Shown piece by piece: positions 34,259 through 46,453 of a stretch of DNA of 64,000 nucleotides. The position numbers were made by a program, and so were the translations under genes. The stretch's first letter is position 1; each line of letters opens with the position of its first letter. Origin of the DNA: Dermatemys mawii. Lineage: Eukaryota > Chordata > Testudines > Dermatemydidae. The stretch lies in contig ML677351.1 in assembly GCA_007922305.1 (NCBI GenBank), positions 8,647,558 through 8,711,557 on the forward strand, given 5' to 3'. The notes beneath the pieces were generated by a model, which was given only the letters and a program-made list of their open reading frames with translations, was not told where the DNA came from and did no database searches.

Positions 34259-35266
34259 GGCTTAGTTGTGGCAAACATGAAATGAAGGCTAAGCTAATGT
34301 TGCAGCTTATTATGTAAGCTGGCATTGGGGTGGATGACCAGTGTAAGGACTCCATAGAGAAGGGATACAGAGATCAGATACAATGGATTGGGGAAAGATT
34401 TAAAGGAGATATTCTTTGAAGGAGCAGAAAAAGCGCAGGGCTTATGAGTCCTTTGACTGGTGTGACAGGGAGCCAACACCCTTACCTATGGCCCCTCCTC
34501 CAACCCTTAAGGAGAATGACAGGGTAGCAGCAGCAGGTTGGTAGAGGACCAGGATGGATAAAGAGGGAAGCCTGATATGCAAAAGGGTATGGAATTACCT
34601 GCACTGTTCACTGTTGCCTGCTGGGTAGTCCCAGACATTTAGAAATGAAGTTGCAGCCTAATTAAACAGTATCCAATGTCTTCTCTCCTTCTGTCACAGC
34701 CAGACAATTGAGAGGCAAGAATTAAAGGTGTTTGAGGCCATGGTAATTGATCAAAAGGCACCTTCAATAAAGTTACAAAAGAAACTATGTTACAAGACTA
34801 AGCAAGGTGGAGTTTTGTGGAATAAATGGTATGTGATCATTTCTTTAAAGACTGTATGATAATTCATATTGACAAGGGGACCAAATTAAGGTTGCTTAGG
34901 CATTCATTCTCACATTTACTAAATTAAGAGTCCTTGACATTGCAACCTTAATGCTTTTTTAAATTAGTGTGTGTGAGAGTGTAATTTCATAGGTTTTTTT
35001 TTTAAAAAAAAGCAAATGGAGAAAACAAATGTTAGCATGTGGAATCACATTGATAGCCACATAGACCAACAGCAGGATTAGAACATTTAAATACACTGAA
35101 CAGACTTGTACCACTTGAGCTAACAGAGTGACTGATGTAGTAGGTTGTCATCCTTCATGCAGACTAGAATTAAAGGGTGGGTCGATCATGAAACACACAC
35201 TTAGCAGGGGGTTCCACAGATATTTGCTGAGAGCTGAGGAATGGTGAGACTTAGTAATTTCAGTTT
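34259..35266. other. No recognisable feature
   Basis: Unique-looking sequence; nothing supported. Confidence 0.45.
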
Positions 35267-36350
35267 CTATTTAAGGTTCTGAAGTAGAGTGTGCTTTCTT
35301 GTCAGAGCCCCTCCTGCCTGCTTCCCCAAAGCCTGACACCTTCTGTCTTTCCCATTCAGCCTGTCATGCCCCAGTCCTAGCTCTTTTCCACCACCTTCCC
35401 TCACAATTCCATATCTCAGTCTGATCCCTCCCCACCAGCTCTGTGTGCCCCATTTGATCACCTAGTCTGTCACAGTCTGCTCACCCAAGGCTCCTCTTTT
35501 GCATCCCAGCTTCATCCCACCGTGGTTCCTCATCCCAGTCTTCCTTCCTGGGTTCCTCAGTCCTTGTCTTTGTGTCCATGACCAGCTAGTCCAGTGGTTC
35601 TCAAACTTTTGTACTCGTGACCCCTTTCAAATAGCAAACCTCAAAGTGCAATTCCTCTTATAAATTAGAAACACTTTTGTATATATTTAACACCATTATA
35701 AATGCTGGATGCAAACAGGTTTTGGGGTGGAAGCTGACAGCTCGATGCAATAACCTCGTGACCGCTTGAGGGGTCCTGACTCCCAGTTTGAGAACCCATG
35801 AGCTAGTCTCAGTTTGTCACTTGATTCCTCCTCTGATCCCACACTTCCTCATCACACTGGCTCCCAGTCCCCATTTTCCTCCTCCTACTTCGAGCTCTCG
35901 GTCTCTTTGTCCTGTCAGTCTCCAGACCCCTACTTTGATTCCTCATCCAATATTATTCTTTCCTCATCTATGGCTCCCAGTCCCCCTGCTCCCAGTTCTT
36001 GTATCACCCTCCAGGGTCCTTGCTCTAATATACTCCTTCTGCCACCACATCAGATCTGGCTCTTTCGCCCTCCACAGTCAAGTTATGCTGTTTCCTCCTC
36101 AGTGCTGCCTGGATGCCAGCAAAAGCAAAGGAGAAACAGTGTCCCTGATCTCAGCTTTGGTGTTTTGTGCCACAGTGGCCCACAGCAACTAGGAGCAGCA
36201 ATTGCAGATAAAGTTCTGCTCAGTCCCTACATACCTGAGCTAGAGCAGGCTCAGTACAAACAGAATCTTCAGAGAACTTACCTGCCAAACTCTAACAAAT
36301 ATTTACTGCTCCAAATCATACAGGCTCTAGCGTGTCTACAACAATAGTTA
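35267..36350. other. Pyrimidine-rich segment interrupted by a MITE
   Basis: 'cccagtc', 'ctcatccca' and 'tcctc' words recur on both sides of the MITE at 35592-35800, so one pyrimidine-rich unit was split by it. The frames 35788-36192 and 35814-36347 reflect this composition. Probably repeat-derived; ends not found. Confidence 0.4.
35592..35800. mobile_element. Complete hAT-type MITE, perfect 8-bp TSD
   Basis: 209 bp from CAGTGGTTCTCAAACTTTTG to AGTTTGAGAACCCATG. Both sides carry agctagtc (35584-35591 and 35801-35808). Its interior 'tatatatttaacaccattataaatgctgg' is typical of this family. Confidence 0.93.
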
Positions 36351-39049
36351 TAAGGATTTATTTAACATGAGGAAAACAACATATTTTCCCTGAATCTTTT
36401 CCAAAACAGCTGAACTGTTTTTACTGAAACGTAAATTAAAAATCACATTACTGTACATGCTAGGTACAAATAGATGTTGCACATAGGTGTTATTTCCACT
36501 ATTTTAATCCTCTATCCTTCCAAAATACTATAAGGAAACCCTCAGTTTATATTCATATTTCACTTCTTTTTGTATCCTGTTTACCACAATCCATTTATGT
36601 GGTAAAATATTGTTTTGCGAAGTTGCCTTTAAAACTCCACTCTTGTAGAGCAACTGGTATAGAATGTATTGTTCATTCCATTAATAATTCTAGTCTGTAG
36701 GCTGACACAATAATATCCAAAATGTATCCCTTTTTGAGTCTGACAATAGAGTGTAAAATATCAGCTGTAGCAGCAGCAGATCTGAGAGCATTAGAATGAC
36801 AGCATCTGCAGTGTTAGTTGACTGAGGCAGCTTTCCTGTGCATTTCCAATTAATCCCAGCAGGTTGTCGTTTTCTGTCAAGATACCATAAAAACTGAACT
36901 ATAAGTGTTGTGGTATTTTCTTTTCTACAGATTGAAAATAAATTCCTGGAGTCTATATTTCAAATACAACTCTATTGATCCCTTATCTATTTTGAATGAT
37001 ACAAGCACCATCTAGCCAATGCTCTTTTCCAGCTGAAGCTCACATGACTTACCCTGAAAATCAAAGAGGAAACACATGCATACATTAGCAAAATAGTGAG
37101 AGAAGAGTCATTTGAATCAGTGAGGACTAAATAATTAATCTATAAGTAGAAAAAAAGTCTCTATAATGTTTTTTTTTGTTTGACACATCTGTTACACGAA
37201 GTATCTATATGCCTCTTTTGTATGATACAGTTCACAGAAGTATATCCACTGCAACATACTATGCTAAGGGCCAGACATTTCCAATTTAATGCCAAATTAT
37301 GTTACAATGAATACATGAAAACCCAAGTTTCTATTACCTCAGCTGGAGGTAGCACATGCACACATGCGTGTGCAAACATCACCCTTTGGAGTTCCTGTAA
37401 ATCATTAATTATTTAACAGTTTTGGATTTTTTTTTTCAGACACAAGGATTCATTAATCAACCCTCCCACCCCACTATCAAAGCATATATGCATCAGTGGA
37501 TGGATAGTTTATTACAGTAAATTGTATTTCATACAGAGTGATACTATTATCATTTGAATTGCAAATGAATAGCAGCACAGCTTTTGGATTTGTTAATGCA
37601 TGCTAGATCAGAGCCAAATAGCCACTAGCTACACACAGTATGATACTTCTGAATTCTCTTGTTTTCTACTAGGGTGATACCTACAGAAGCAGAAATGGTT
37701 AAACAGCTAAGCAAATTTTTTAAATGATTTCATGAGCTGTATTTAAAACCTAGTTGCATGAATAAACAAATATTGGTTTTAGAAATTTTTTTTTTAAAAA
37801 AGTATATTACTTTTACATATATATATAATATATATAAAACTTTTTTTATATTGTTCCAGTAAAAATTGTGTTGAGCTTCCCATTCTCTTTCATAGTCAAT
37901 CCAATCTTTTTACCAGGGATTACAGATTTAGATATATAAACTTTTACAAGAAATTAATGTTATTTGCACACCATTCTTATTGATTTATGTAGCTAAAATA
38001 TATTAATTTGTATTTAACATGTCAATGTCTGGTCAGAGGAAGAAAAATATCCTTCTGGATCAAAATGTTGATTGTTTTAACTTCATTTTAAACACAACCC
38101 AAACATATCTGTGCTCTTCACTCACTATGTTTACTAGTTAAAGATTTCCACAAAATAACTAAGAATAAATATTTTCTGTAAATTACTGGATATAAATTCG
38201 CAAAAGATTATGTGGATTCTTGTTTTGCAGTACCAGTCTATAGTAGGTGATTAGATTTTAAAACTGAAAACAAAATATTTCTTTCACTTGGTAAACTCCA
38301 AGCTGTAATAGGTGGTAAAATAGATATTCTCACTGGTAACAGTGGGAAGTAGTCTTTGATGTGATCTTTGGCAGTTCTGTACAAATGATATCTTTCCATG
38401 AAAGTTGACAGAATTGAAAACTAACTACAGGAGTTAGCCATCAAATACATTTCACTACAATACTGTTCTGATAATTGTGGTACAAAATTTTATAAACAAA
38501 CTGACTGTACCAAAGTAGTAGACTTTATATTGATAGTGTAGCTATAGAAAAGTTAGTTCTTTCACAAAGATCTGCATTAAATTATCTGAAAATAAATATT
38601 GCAGCAGACATTTTTAAAAGTTAGTAAATAACAGAGGTGGCTGAAAATTGGAATTTCCATTTCTCTGGGAATTCTGATATTATGACTTGTTTTTTATCCA
38701 AATTGGAATAAAATGTAGAAATTCTGCAATACTTCCCTGCATGCTGTAATAGTATACTGAGAAGATCAGAAATTATACCTTACATAAGAGTCCAATGAGA
38801 TCCATGTCTGTCTTAGGAAATCTATTGCTTACTGTATGTTTAAGTGGGAGAACAGGAAGATTCTAATATAAACTTCCCCAATCACTGAAATAGTCATTTC
38901 ATTTAAATGTAGTGTTTCAAAATGACAGAGGTCTCTGCTTTTGATGCTCATGGCTGAAGAGAGCTCACATTATAGTGTCATGTATTTTTGTACTAATAAT
39001 CCTGGGTTCTGCCCTCACTGATGACCTATTGGTGCTGGAGATGGGCCAT
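36351..39049. other. No recognisable gene
   Basis: Long AT-rich unique stretch. 36757-36900 is a moderately complex segment that could be conserved non-coding sequence. No repeat family seen. Confidence 0.4.
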
Positions 39050-39062
39050 GTTTGGCTTTGAA

Positions 39063-39210
39063 TCAGAGGGATAGCCGTGTTAGTCTGGAATTGCAGCAGT
39101 GACAAGGAGTCTTGTGGCACCTTAAAGACTAACTAAAGTATTAGAGCATAAGCTTTCGTGGGCTAATACCCACTTCGTCAGATACATGCAGTGGAAGTAT
39201 CCAGGGGCAG
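39063..39210 (-). mobile_element. Penelope-like end, 13-bp TSD, intact hammerhead core
   Basis: A 148-bp insertion flanked by the identical 13-mer gtttggctttgaa (39050-39062 and 39211-39223). On the - strand it carries a hammerhead ribozyme core (see separate entry), followed by 'gactaa' and 'aaggtgccacaagactcc'-like sequence and 'actaacacggctatcc'. Penelope-like elements are known to carry such ribozymes in their terminal repeats. No reverse transcriptase or GIY-YIG sequence is present, so it is an end fragment or a non-autonomous derivative. Confidence 0.88.
39136..39190 (-). ncRNA. Type I-like minimal hammerhead ribozyme motif
   Basis: Read on the - strand: CTGACGA (39181-39175) supplies C3-A9 of the core. 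One extra A follows. Stem II is GTGGG paired with CCCAC (39073+100 to 39158, i.e. 39173-39158) with a T-G wobble and an ATTA loop. Then comes GAAA (39157-39154), a very short stem III (GC, loop TTAT, GC), U16.1 at 39145 and C17 at 39144, after which cleavage is expected. All core bases required by the hammerhead consensus are present. The two-to-three-pair stem III suggests it would need dimerisation, as proposed for Penelope-type hammerheads. Activity is not shown. Confidence 0.75.
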
Positions 39211-39425
39211 GTTTGGCTTTGAAATACTGTGGATCTCAGACATTGTGGGCAAGCTTCCCCGAAGAGGAGAATGTATAATTCATTGGCTAAATTTGCTGGG
39301 TTACTTGTCTTATAGCTGGTGCACAAGGATGATATGAATTTATTATGGCTCCAAGGTAAAAGATGCAGAAAGTCTGTGCATTTTGGTTCCAAAGTGATGA
39401 TTCCAGTCATGATCCATTGTAGTGG

Positions 39426-39637
39426 TGACAAAGAGTCCTGTGGCACCTTAAAGACTAACTAAAGTATTAGAGCATAAGCTTTTGTGGGGTAATACCCACT
39501 TTGTCGGATGAATGCATCCGACGAAGCGGGTATTAGCCCACGAAAGCTTATGCTCTAATACATTAGTTAGTCTTTAAGGTGCCACAGGACTCTTTATCAC
39601 TTCTGCAATTCCAGACTAACACGGCTACCTCTCTGAT
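39426..39637. mobile_element. Inverted pair of Penelope-like ends, 13-bp TSD
   Basis: A 212-bp near-palindrome: 'gagtcctgtggcaccttaaagact' at the left is mirrored by 'agtctttaaggtgccacaggactc' at the right, with the centre near 39510. It is flanked by the identical 13-mer tccattgtagtgg (39413-39425, 39638-39650). The right arm extends farther ('ccagactaacacggctacc'). Ribozyme cores are lost: + arm CCGACGA (U4 to C) with GAAA kept, - arm CCGACAA with AAAA. Confidence 0.9.
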
Positions 39638-39650
39638 TCCATTGTAGTGG

Positions 39651-41641
39651 GTAATTACAGGACAAAATATCTATTCTGAAGATAAATGTGGGATGCAATG
39701 ATAACAGAAAGAGAATACCAGATACTGCTACTATTCATACGTCTTTTACTTTAATGAGCATTCAGCCAGTATTTATTGAATTTGTTGATAAAAGGAATAT
39801 TTTTATAGAAATATGTGATGGGTAGTTTTGGGGTCAGATAAGTAGTTAAAAGTCTGGAAGCTTATCCAACTGTGAAAAAACCTCTTGAGTCTGCAAATCT
39901 GGGCTGGTATTAAAGTTTTACATCTAGAGGTATTAAGGAAGCACCATTGATAGAGTTAATGTTGTACTATAAATTGTTAGCCCATGTTCTGAAACTTTCA
40001 GTACATAATACTTTTCACTATTAATTTGTTATTATGCTTCATCAGTAATCTGTCTAGGTGTCTTTTATTGTAGACATGTCATGCAGTGTCTTTCATGAAC
40101 TCTTTTTGTTTGGAATGCAGAGTACTGTAAGTTGCTATACATGTGTATTTAGGGTTGTCGAAAAATATATAACATCATAATATGTTATTTGAGAAACAGT
40201 AATGATCATAAATCTAGACTATTTTCAATGCTTGTGCATACAGGAGAGTTAAAGTTCCATGTGTACTTTCTGACTTTTAAATATTTAGGGTGAAATTCCT
40301 ACCCCATTGAAGTGAACAGCTAAACTCCCATTAATTCCAATGAAGCCAGGATTTTATATTTGGCATTACATTAATTTGCATATATATCATGACATTTAAA
40401 ACACAAGAAACGTAGAGAAGACAACATTTTAAGTAACTATAGTATTTTTTATTTTATTTATGTATAGGGATACAAAAATTATGCTTCTTTCTTCTCTACT
40501 TTTCTTGTATTTTAAATGTCATGATACTTATCCAATATTTTTCTTCTCTTTATCCTTTTTCTATGTTAATATTTTTGCCAACACGGGGCTCTATGTTCCC
40601 ACCCATATGCACTTCACTCTATGATTAATGTAATTAAAATCAGTGCACAGCAAATTACTTCTCAACATGAATAAGGGTGACAGAAACTGGCCTACGATTA
40701 ATTATAAAGCCTTCTAATTTTGTCTTTGATAATATATGTAAATCTTTGTATGATCAGGACCTACCTAAGGTTATTGTATTCCTTGTTCTTAATATTACAA
40801 ACAATGTACCAATGCAGTATTATTTAGTTACAAAGAAACGGAAAAGTTTCTCTTGGTTACCACTCTTCTGATAATTTGGTATTTTCTTTTCTTGGTAACA
40901 CTGTGATTTAAGAAAATAAAATTCCATAGTTCCTTACTATGCAAAATTAGTATTATTCGTATAAAGTGTAAATAGTTCCCCAATGATTATTTAAGCCAAA
41001 TGAGATTTTACTGTGACTGGGGAGCATCAAGCAGGAAGTTATTGGGATTTGCATAATAATTGGTTTGAAACAAGTGATATACATTACAGTACTATGTACA
41101 CAGAATGTAATGAATCTGGTAGCCACAGTCTGTTAGATCAGTATCAGGAATATAATGAAAGTTGAATATTTTTCAGTCTTTGGAGGTTTTGAAACATCCA
41201 TACATGCTAATGAGCTAATTTGGATAAGCATTAAACAGGAATTTAATCACATTACTAGTAATTATTATCAAGCAGTACAATATAAAGGCCTCTTAGTTTC
41301 CTTCAAAAGTTGTAATTAACCATGAAAAAATTATTTGAACCCATGAACTGAATATAAATAACTAAACTAAAGAAATAAGATTTAATGGGGATGTTTATGC
41401 AGAGAGACTTTTTCTTTCTTATGTGTTATTTAGCTGAAAGCATCAGAATATGTTCTCTTTGATATGTGAAATTAACAATCAAAGTTAGATTATATTTCTG
41501 GAAATATCTGGTGAAATTAAAAGATCTGAAAATCAAACTGGGCATTTTATAGGCATGTTCTGGTATATATGTGCCTTGCTCAGGGGCTAGTATCTGCCAT
41601 CCTTACTCACATTGGACCTAATCGAGCAAAGCACATGAGTA
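39651..41641. other. Unique AT-rich DNA; possible conserved element 41030-41330
   Basis: 40287-40352 is a trace of a short palindromic MITE. 41030-41330 contains 'gggatttgcataataattgg' and several TAATTA/ATTA words and has no repeat character. No exon seen. Confidence 0.35.
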
Positions 41642-42735
41642 CATAGAATCATAGTACTGCAGGGCAGCAAGGGATCTAGAGAGGTAATCTAGTCCAGTTC
41701 CTTGTGCTGAGGCAGAACCTGTTCTTTAAAATTTGCAATGTTAGGGATTCCACAACCTTCCTTGGAACAAGTTCCAGTGCTAAACTATCCTTATGGTTAA
41801 AATGTTTGTTCCTATTAGCTAACCTAAATTTCTCTTGCTGAAGATTAAGCCCACTACTTCTTGTTCTACCTTCAATGGAGATGGAGAACAATTGAGCATC
41901 ATCCTCTTTATAACAGCCCTTCACATATCTGAAGACTGTTATCAGGTCTCCCATCTCAGACTTCTTTCCTCAAGATTAAACATGGTCAGATTTTTTAATT
42001 TATTCTCATAGGTCATGTTTTTAAAACGTTTATAATTTTTATTGCTCTCCTGTAGATTCTCTCCAGTATATCTTTCTTAAAATGTGGTGCCCAGAACAAG
42101 TTAACAATACTTCAGCTGATACCTCACCAGTTCTGAGTAGAGCAGGACAGTTACCTTCCGCATCCTATTAATACATCCAGAATGATAATTGCCTTTTTTG
42201 CAATTGCACCACATTGTTAACTCATATTCAAGTTGTGATCCACTATAACCCCCAGATCCTTTTCTGTAGTACTACTGACTAGTCAGGTATTCCCCTTTTC
42301 TATAGTAGTGCATTTAATTTTTGTCTTCCTAAGTAAAGTCCTTTGCACTTGTCTTTACTGAATTTCATCTTTTGATTTCAGACTAATTCTACAATTTCTC
42401 AAGATTGCTTTGAATTCTAATCCTGTCCTTTGAAGTTCTAGCAATCCCTCCCAGCTTGGTGTCATTCACAAATTTTATAAACATACTCTCCACTCTGTTA
42501 TCCAAGTCATTGAAATGAAAATATTGAATAACAGATCCATGCAGGACTCCACAATATGTGTCCCTCCTGTTTGTCAGCAAACTATTTATATGTACCCTTT
42601 GAGCAGGATCTTTCATCCCATTTTACTCCATCTTTATAGTAATTTTATGTAGATCATATTTTCCTAGCTTGCTTATATGACTGTCATACTTTAAGTATAT
42701 CTATAATGCCCTGAATGGTACTTCTGACATGCTCA
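41642..42735 (-). mobile_element. CR1 LINE 3' part, older copy, - strand
   Basis: The 3' terminus reads on the + strand 'catagaatcatagtactgcagggc' with 'gtaatctagtccagttccttg'. The frame 41954-41676 (- strand) gives VFRYVKGCYKEDDAQLF, the late ORF2 block, and 42616-42389 gives 'HGSVIQYFHFNDLDNRVESM' and FVNDTKLGG, a decayed motif C (FADD has become FVND). The copy is more diverged than that at 30275-31850. Confidence 0.85.
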
Positions 42736-43213
42736 AAGTAAGCATACGTTCAAGTGTTTTGCTGGACTGGAGCAAAAATATAGCTCTAAAATATGTCATG
42801 ATGCTCTCACTACTGAGGCAAAAAAAATGTCAAAAATGTACAATTTGTATATTTTATTAAAGTGCCAATGTTTGAAAATAGGGTTTACTGTGGATTTTAA
42901 GATAACCAATGTTGGTATGTTTTTAGTCCTTGAGAGACTGTTTTCTTGCGTAACTTAACCAGTCACATAGTTTTAGACTATCTTTTCTAGCAAACTTATT
43001 CTAAGATTGATTATAGTGTTAACGCTTATAGCTGGTTTATACTGCAATGGTTTTCTGACATTCTGTTACAGGAAAGGAAACCTTAATACTCCTATTTTTT
43101 TAAAAAAATATTTACAACTGAATTACTGCTCACAGAATGATAAATGCATTGGTTGATATTTATTGTTTCCATCTCTCAAATAACTGTAGTGCTGATAGAT
43201 ATATGAATACTAA
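42736..43213. other. No recognisable feature
   Basis: AT-rich unique sequence. Confidence 0.45.
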
Positions 43214-44175
43214 CAGGCACTCACATCTCACTTTTTGCACCTTTTCCACTAGAGTAGTGAACCGACAAAATTAGTGCAAAATTCTGTTAATTCAGGAAAT
43301 AGAAAAAAAATTAGGCTCTCAGCCTAGCATCTGGATTGTGCCAACAATTTCTGAATAACTTGTCAACTGGTAAGAAAAATGCATCTAAAGGGATCTGAAC
43401 TATATTCAAGAATGGATCTTGCATTCTTTCACCTTTCTGCATACAGCTGAAAAGTAAAAGATGCAAGTGAAAATAGCTAAAATATCAATTTTTTCAAAGG
43501 CAAAACCCTAAAGCTGGTCAAAAATACTAATTATTTTTCATGGGACATTAAAAATCCATATTTTCTATTTCCATTGAGATTGTTTGTTACTTTTGTTGAT
43601 TCAAGCTTTGATTTTCAGTATTTTTGATTCTGGAAAAATATTTCGGTTAAAAATTTTTTTTGAAAAAAGTTATATTGTTTTTTAGAAAATATTTATTTTA
43701 CTTCAAACTTCATTTTAATGAGAAATTTTCAATTTATCTTTTTTACCAAATCTTCATAAGTGAAATCACACCCATCTGAGCCAAATTTGTAAATTTCCAA
43801 GCAGCTATTTTCAAAATACATATGGAACACTTTCCTTTCAAATAAAATTTCAGTTTGCTTTTTTTTAAAGCTATTCCAGTTAAAGTTAAAGGGAGTATAA
43901 GTAGCATGCACTAAAATTGCTGCAACTTTCTGTGACCTTATTTCTGAATGCATAAAAACAGATTTGTGTGAAAATTGTCTAACTATTGCAGATGCAGTTT
44001 TGGTCACAAATATTGGTTTATTCAGAAATTGTAGGCACAATTCAGATGCTAGGCTGAGAGCCTAAAATATTTTTCTATTTCCTGAATTATTTAATAGAAT
44101 TTTGCACTAATTTTATTGGTTCACTGCTCTAATGGAAAAGGTACAAAGAGGAAAAAAGTAAGGTGTGAGTGGCTG
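43214..44175. mobile_element. Long foldback element (~960 bp), unclassified
   Basis: Two arms are inverted copies: 43214-43358 and 44018-44175. Shared words include CACTCACA, ACCTTTTCCA, TTAGTGCAAAATTCT, CAGGAAATAGAAAAA, AGGCTCTCAGCCTAGCATCT and CAATTTCTGAATAA with their reverse complements. The outer ends read CAGGCACTCAC and GTGAGTGGCTG, compatible with hAT-like CAG...CTG termini, but the flanking 8-mers do not match. The 659-bp centre is AT-rich and holds an unsupported - strand frame (43729-44040). Confidence 0.75.
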
Positions 44176-46445
44176 TAGAGGTAACCAGAAAAAAAGCATT
44201 TAAACAAAATGCTTATGCAGTAAGATATCATTAAGCCATCTCAGTTATGGATATGGTCATCTTCAATTGTAGTCTATTGATTCACAGTATCTAATTTAAA
44301 CTAGGTGCTTAGAGACAGACACATGGAACAATTTTTATACAATAATGTAAATAATCTATTCTTTAGAAAATTGGAGTGATAATGCTGGAAACTACAAAAA
44401 TCCTATACCTGGAAGCACAATTAGCTAAACATGAAATAAAGCTACCATGGTGTCTGATATAGAAAAATCCTGCTGTGTGTCTATGCATGGTTTCACTTTT
44501 TTTTTGAATGATTTCATTGCTATTGCAGTCCTATAGTGCCAAATTCCTAAGGGGAAAGGCTTTCATCTGTCTAAAGTGTATTCTGCAGCCATTGTATATG
44601 GTCTATGTGAGAGGCCTATATGAACTAACAAAAAGGATCTTTCCAAGAACTGCATCTGTAGTGTGTAAATCACATTTAAACAGTGTACAATGTAGTACTT
44701 ACAATTTATCATTCAGGTTCCTATCATTGGATACCAAAATATTATTTTTAAAAAATCTGTATAGCAGTAAGCGATCATTTTGCATTAAATGACAGAACAC
44801 ACAATATGTTTTCAACAGTATTTGAGACTTAAAGCAGCAATTAATTACTTAATGGTATTGCTTATAATTAACTTTTTAAGATTTGCTTTTTATAAACAGA
44901 TTAGGGGAGATAGTGCATATTGGTGCTGGAGCTAGGTGGATTTCCACCAGCTGAGGATCTGGCACTTCTATTCTGTTATAGGGTAACATGTTTCAAGCTG
45001 TTGTTTGACGGAAAAGGCACTATCCAAATTGTAGTCCTTTTTCTTATCTTGGTGAATCAGCATGTGTCATAAAAGACAGAAGAAATATTTGCCTACTATG
45101 CGGGCCATTTTCCTGCTCATGTCTGATTTGTGCATAAACAAATTAAAAATATCCTAAAGGAGGTTTGTGACCTGTGTAGCTACTTCAATCAGTTAAACAA
45201 GTTTTCAAAACTTTTTAAAGGAAAATAATGTCTTAATATCTATAGAAGCAGATAGTGCCAGTGGAAACTCATTCTTTCTGAAAGTTTTAGTGATGAGCAG
45301 AAAGTTGTGTATGGATATGTAGGCAAGCACCAGCAAGGCAGATGTTATATACTCACTGACCTTCACTCACTAAAACTGATAATCAGTTTGGCTGTCATTC
45401 ATTGCCCTTTGAGGCTTTCACATAGCAAATCAATGCCAAAGAGACATATTTGATCCTACAGGCCCTGCCAGAAATTAGGTTTGGATTTGGATTTTCTGGA
45501 ATGAATCCAAGCCTCATTTGACAACAAAGGGGAAGCTGCTGCAGGAACACATGCAGAAGATATGCTTCTCAATCTGTTTGTGTGCTCCAGAGGAGTGAGA
45601 CCTTGGAATCCTTTTGTTGTCTTTTATAAAATACATAAATAGGAAGGCAAAATGTACAGTAAGCTACATATCCACTTATACACGGAAGCTTGCTACTGAG
45701 ACTGTGTTAATATAACTAAATTAATAGAGATGTTATTGAACAATATTTCATTTTCTCCTTATGAGCTTCTCAAGCATGTGAGTCTTTAATGGTAACATGG
45801 GTATTACAGGAAGCATATTTCTCTTCCAGTTGTCTTTTCAGAACTTCAGCAGACTGAAGGTGAGTTCATAAATCAACAAGATAAATCATTTCTGATATGA
45901 TTAATGATGCTCCAGGTACACATGAGTAAACATCCACCAGCTCAAACTAGTTAGGTGAAAGGGAAGTACTTCTGAGCTTGTTTAGTTCATCATTTTTTCT
46001 CCCAACACTTTATTTTGAGATTTTTCTAGATAGGAAGAAGTAATGCAATGGAACACAAGAATGAACAATATTGCAATGACACATACCATTATAATCTTGG
46101 GAATTGCTGCTTACAGGTCGTTAACATTTCTATGATTTTTACAAAATTTCCTGTACAAAAAATAGGGAATAGATAAAATAAAATATGGGAAATAACATGG
46201 TAATATAAACTAGTCAAAGGCAAAAAGGTAACTACTTTAATGATGATCATTATACTGCTGGGAAGACAAGGAGACATCAGGGAATGTCCTACTTACACTA
46301 TAAAAGTCTCAGGCAGGGTAGCCTAGGCAGGTCCCCAGTGGGAACCTACCACATCCCCAGGGCTCTACTTTTTTGATCAAATCTAACATTGATTGGAAAT
46401 TACACGCTGTGATAATACAATGATATTTTAAACATTACAGATATA
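44176..46445. other. No recognisable gene
   Basis: AT-rich unique sequence; frame 44508-44792 has no recognised domain. Confidence 0.45.
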
Positions 46446-46453
46446 ATCTATTG

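Noticed and set aside
35814..36347. 177-residue Ser/Pro-rich open frame
   Set aside because: Composition follows the pyrimidine-rich repeat; no domain, and an overlapping frame at 35788-36192 is equally open.
39426..39637. Palindrome as an assembly or cloning artefact
   Set aside because: The perfect 13-bp duplication at both sides and the base differences between the arms show a genuine, aged insertion.
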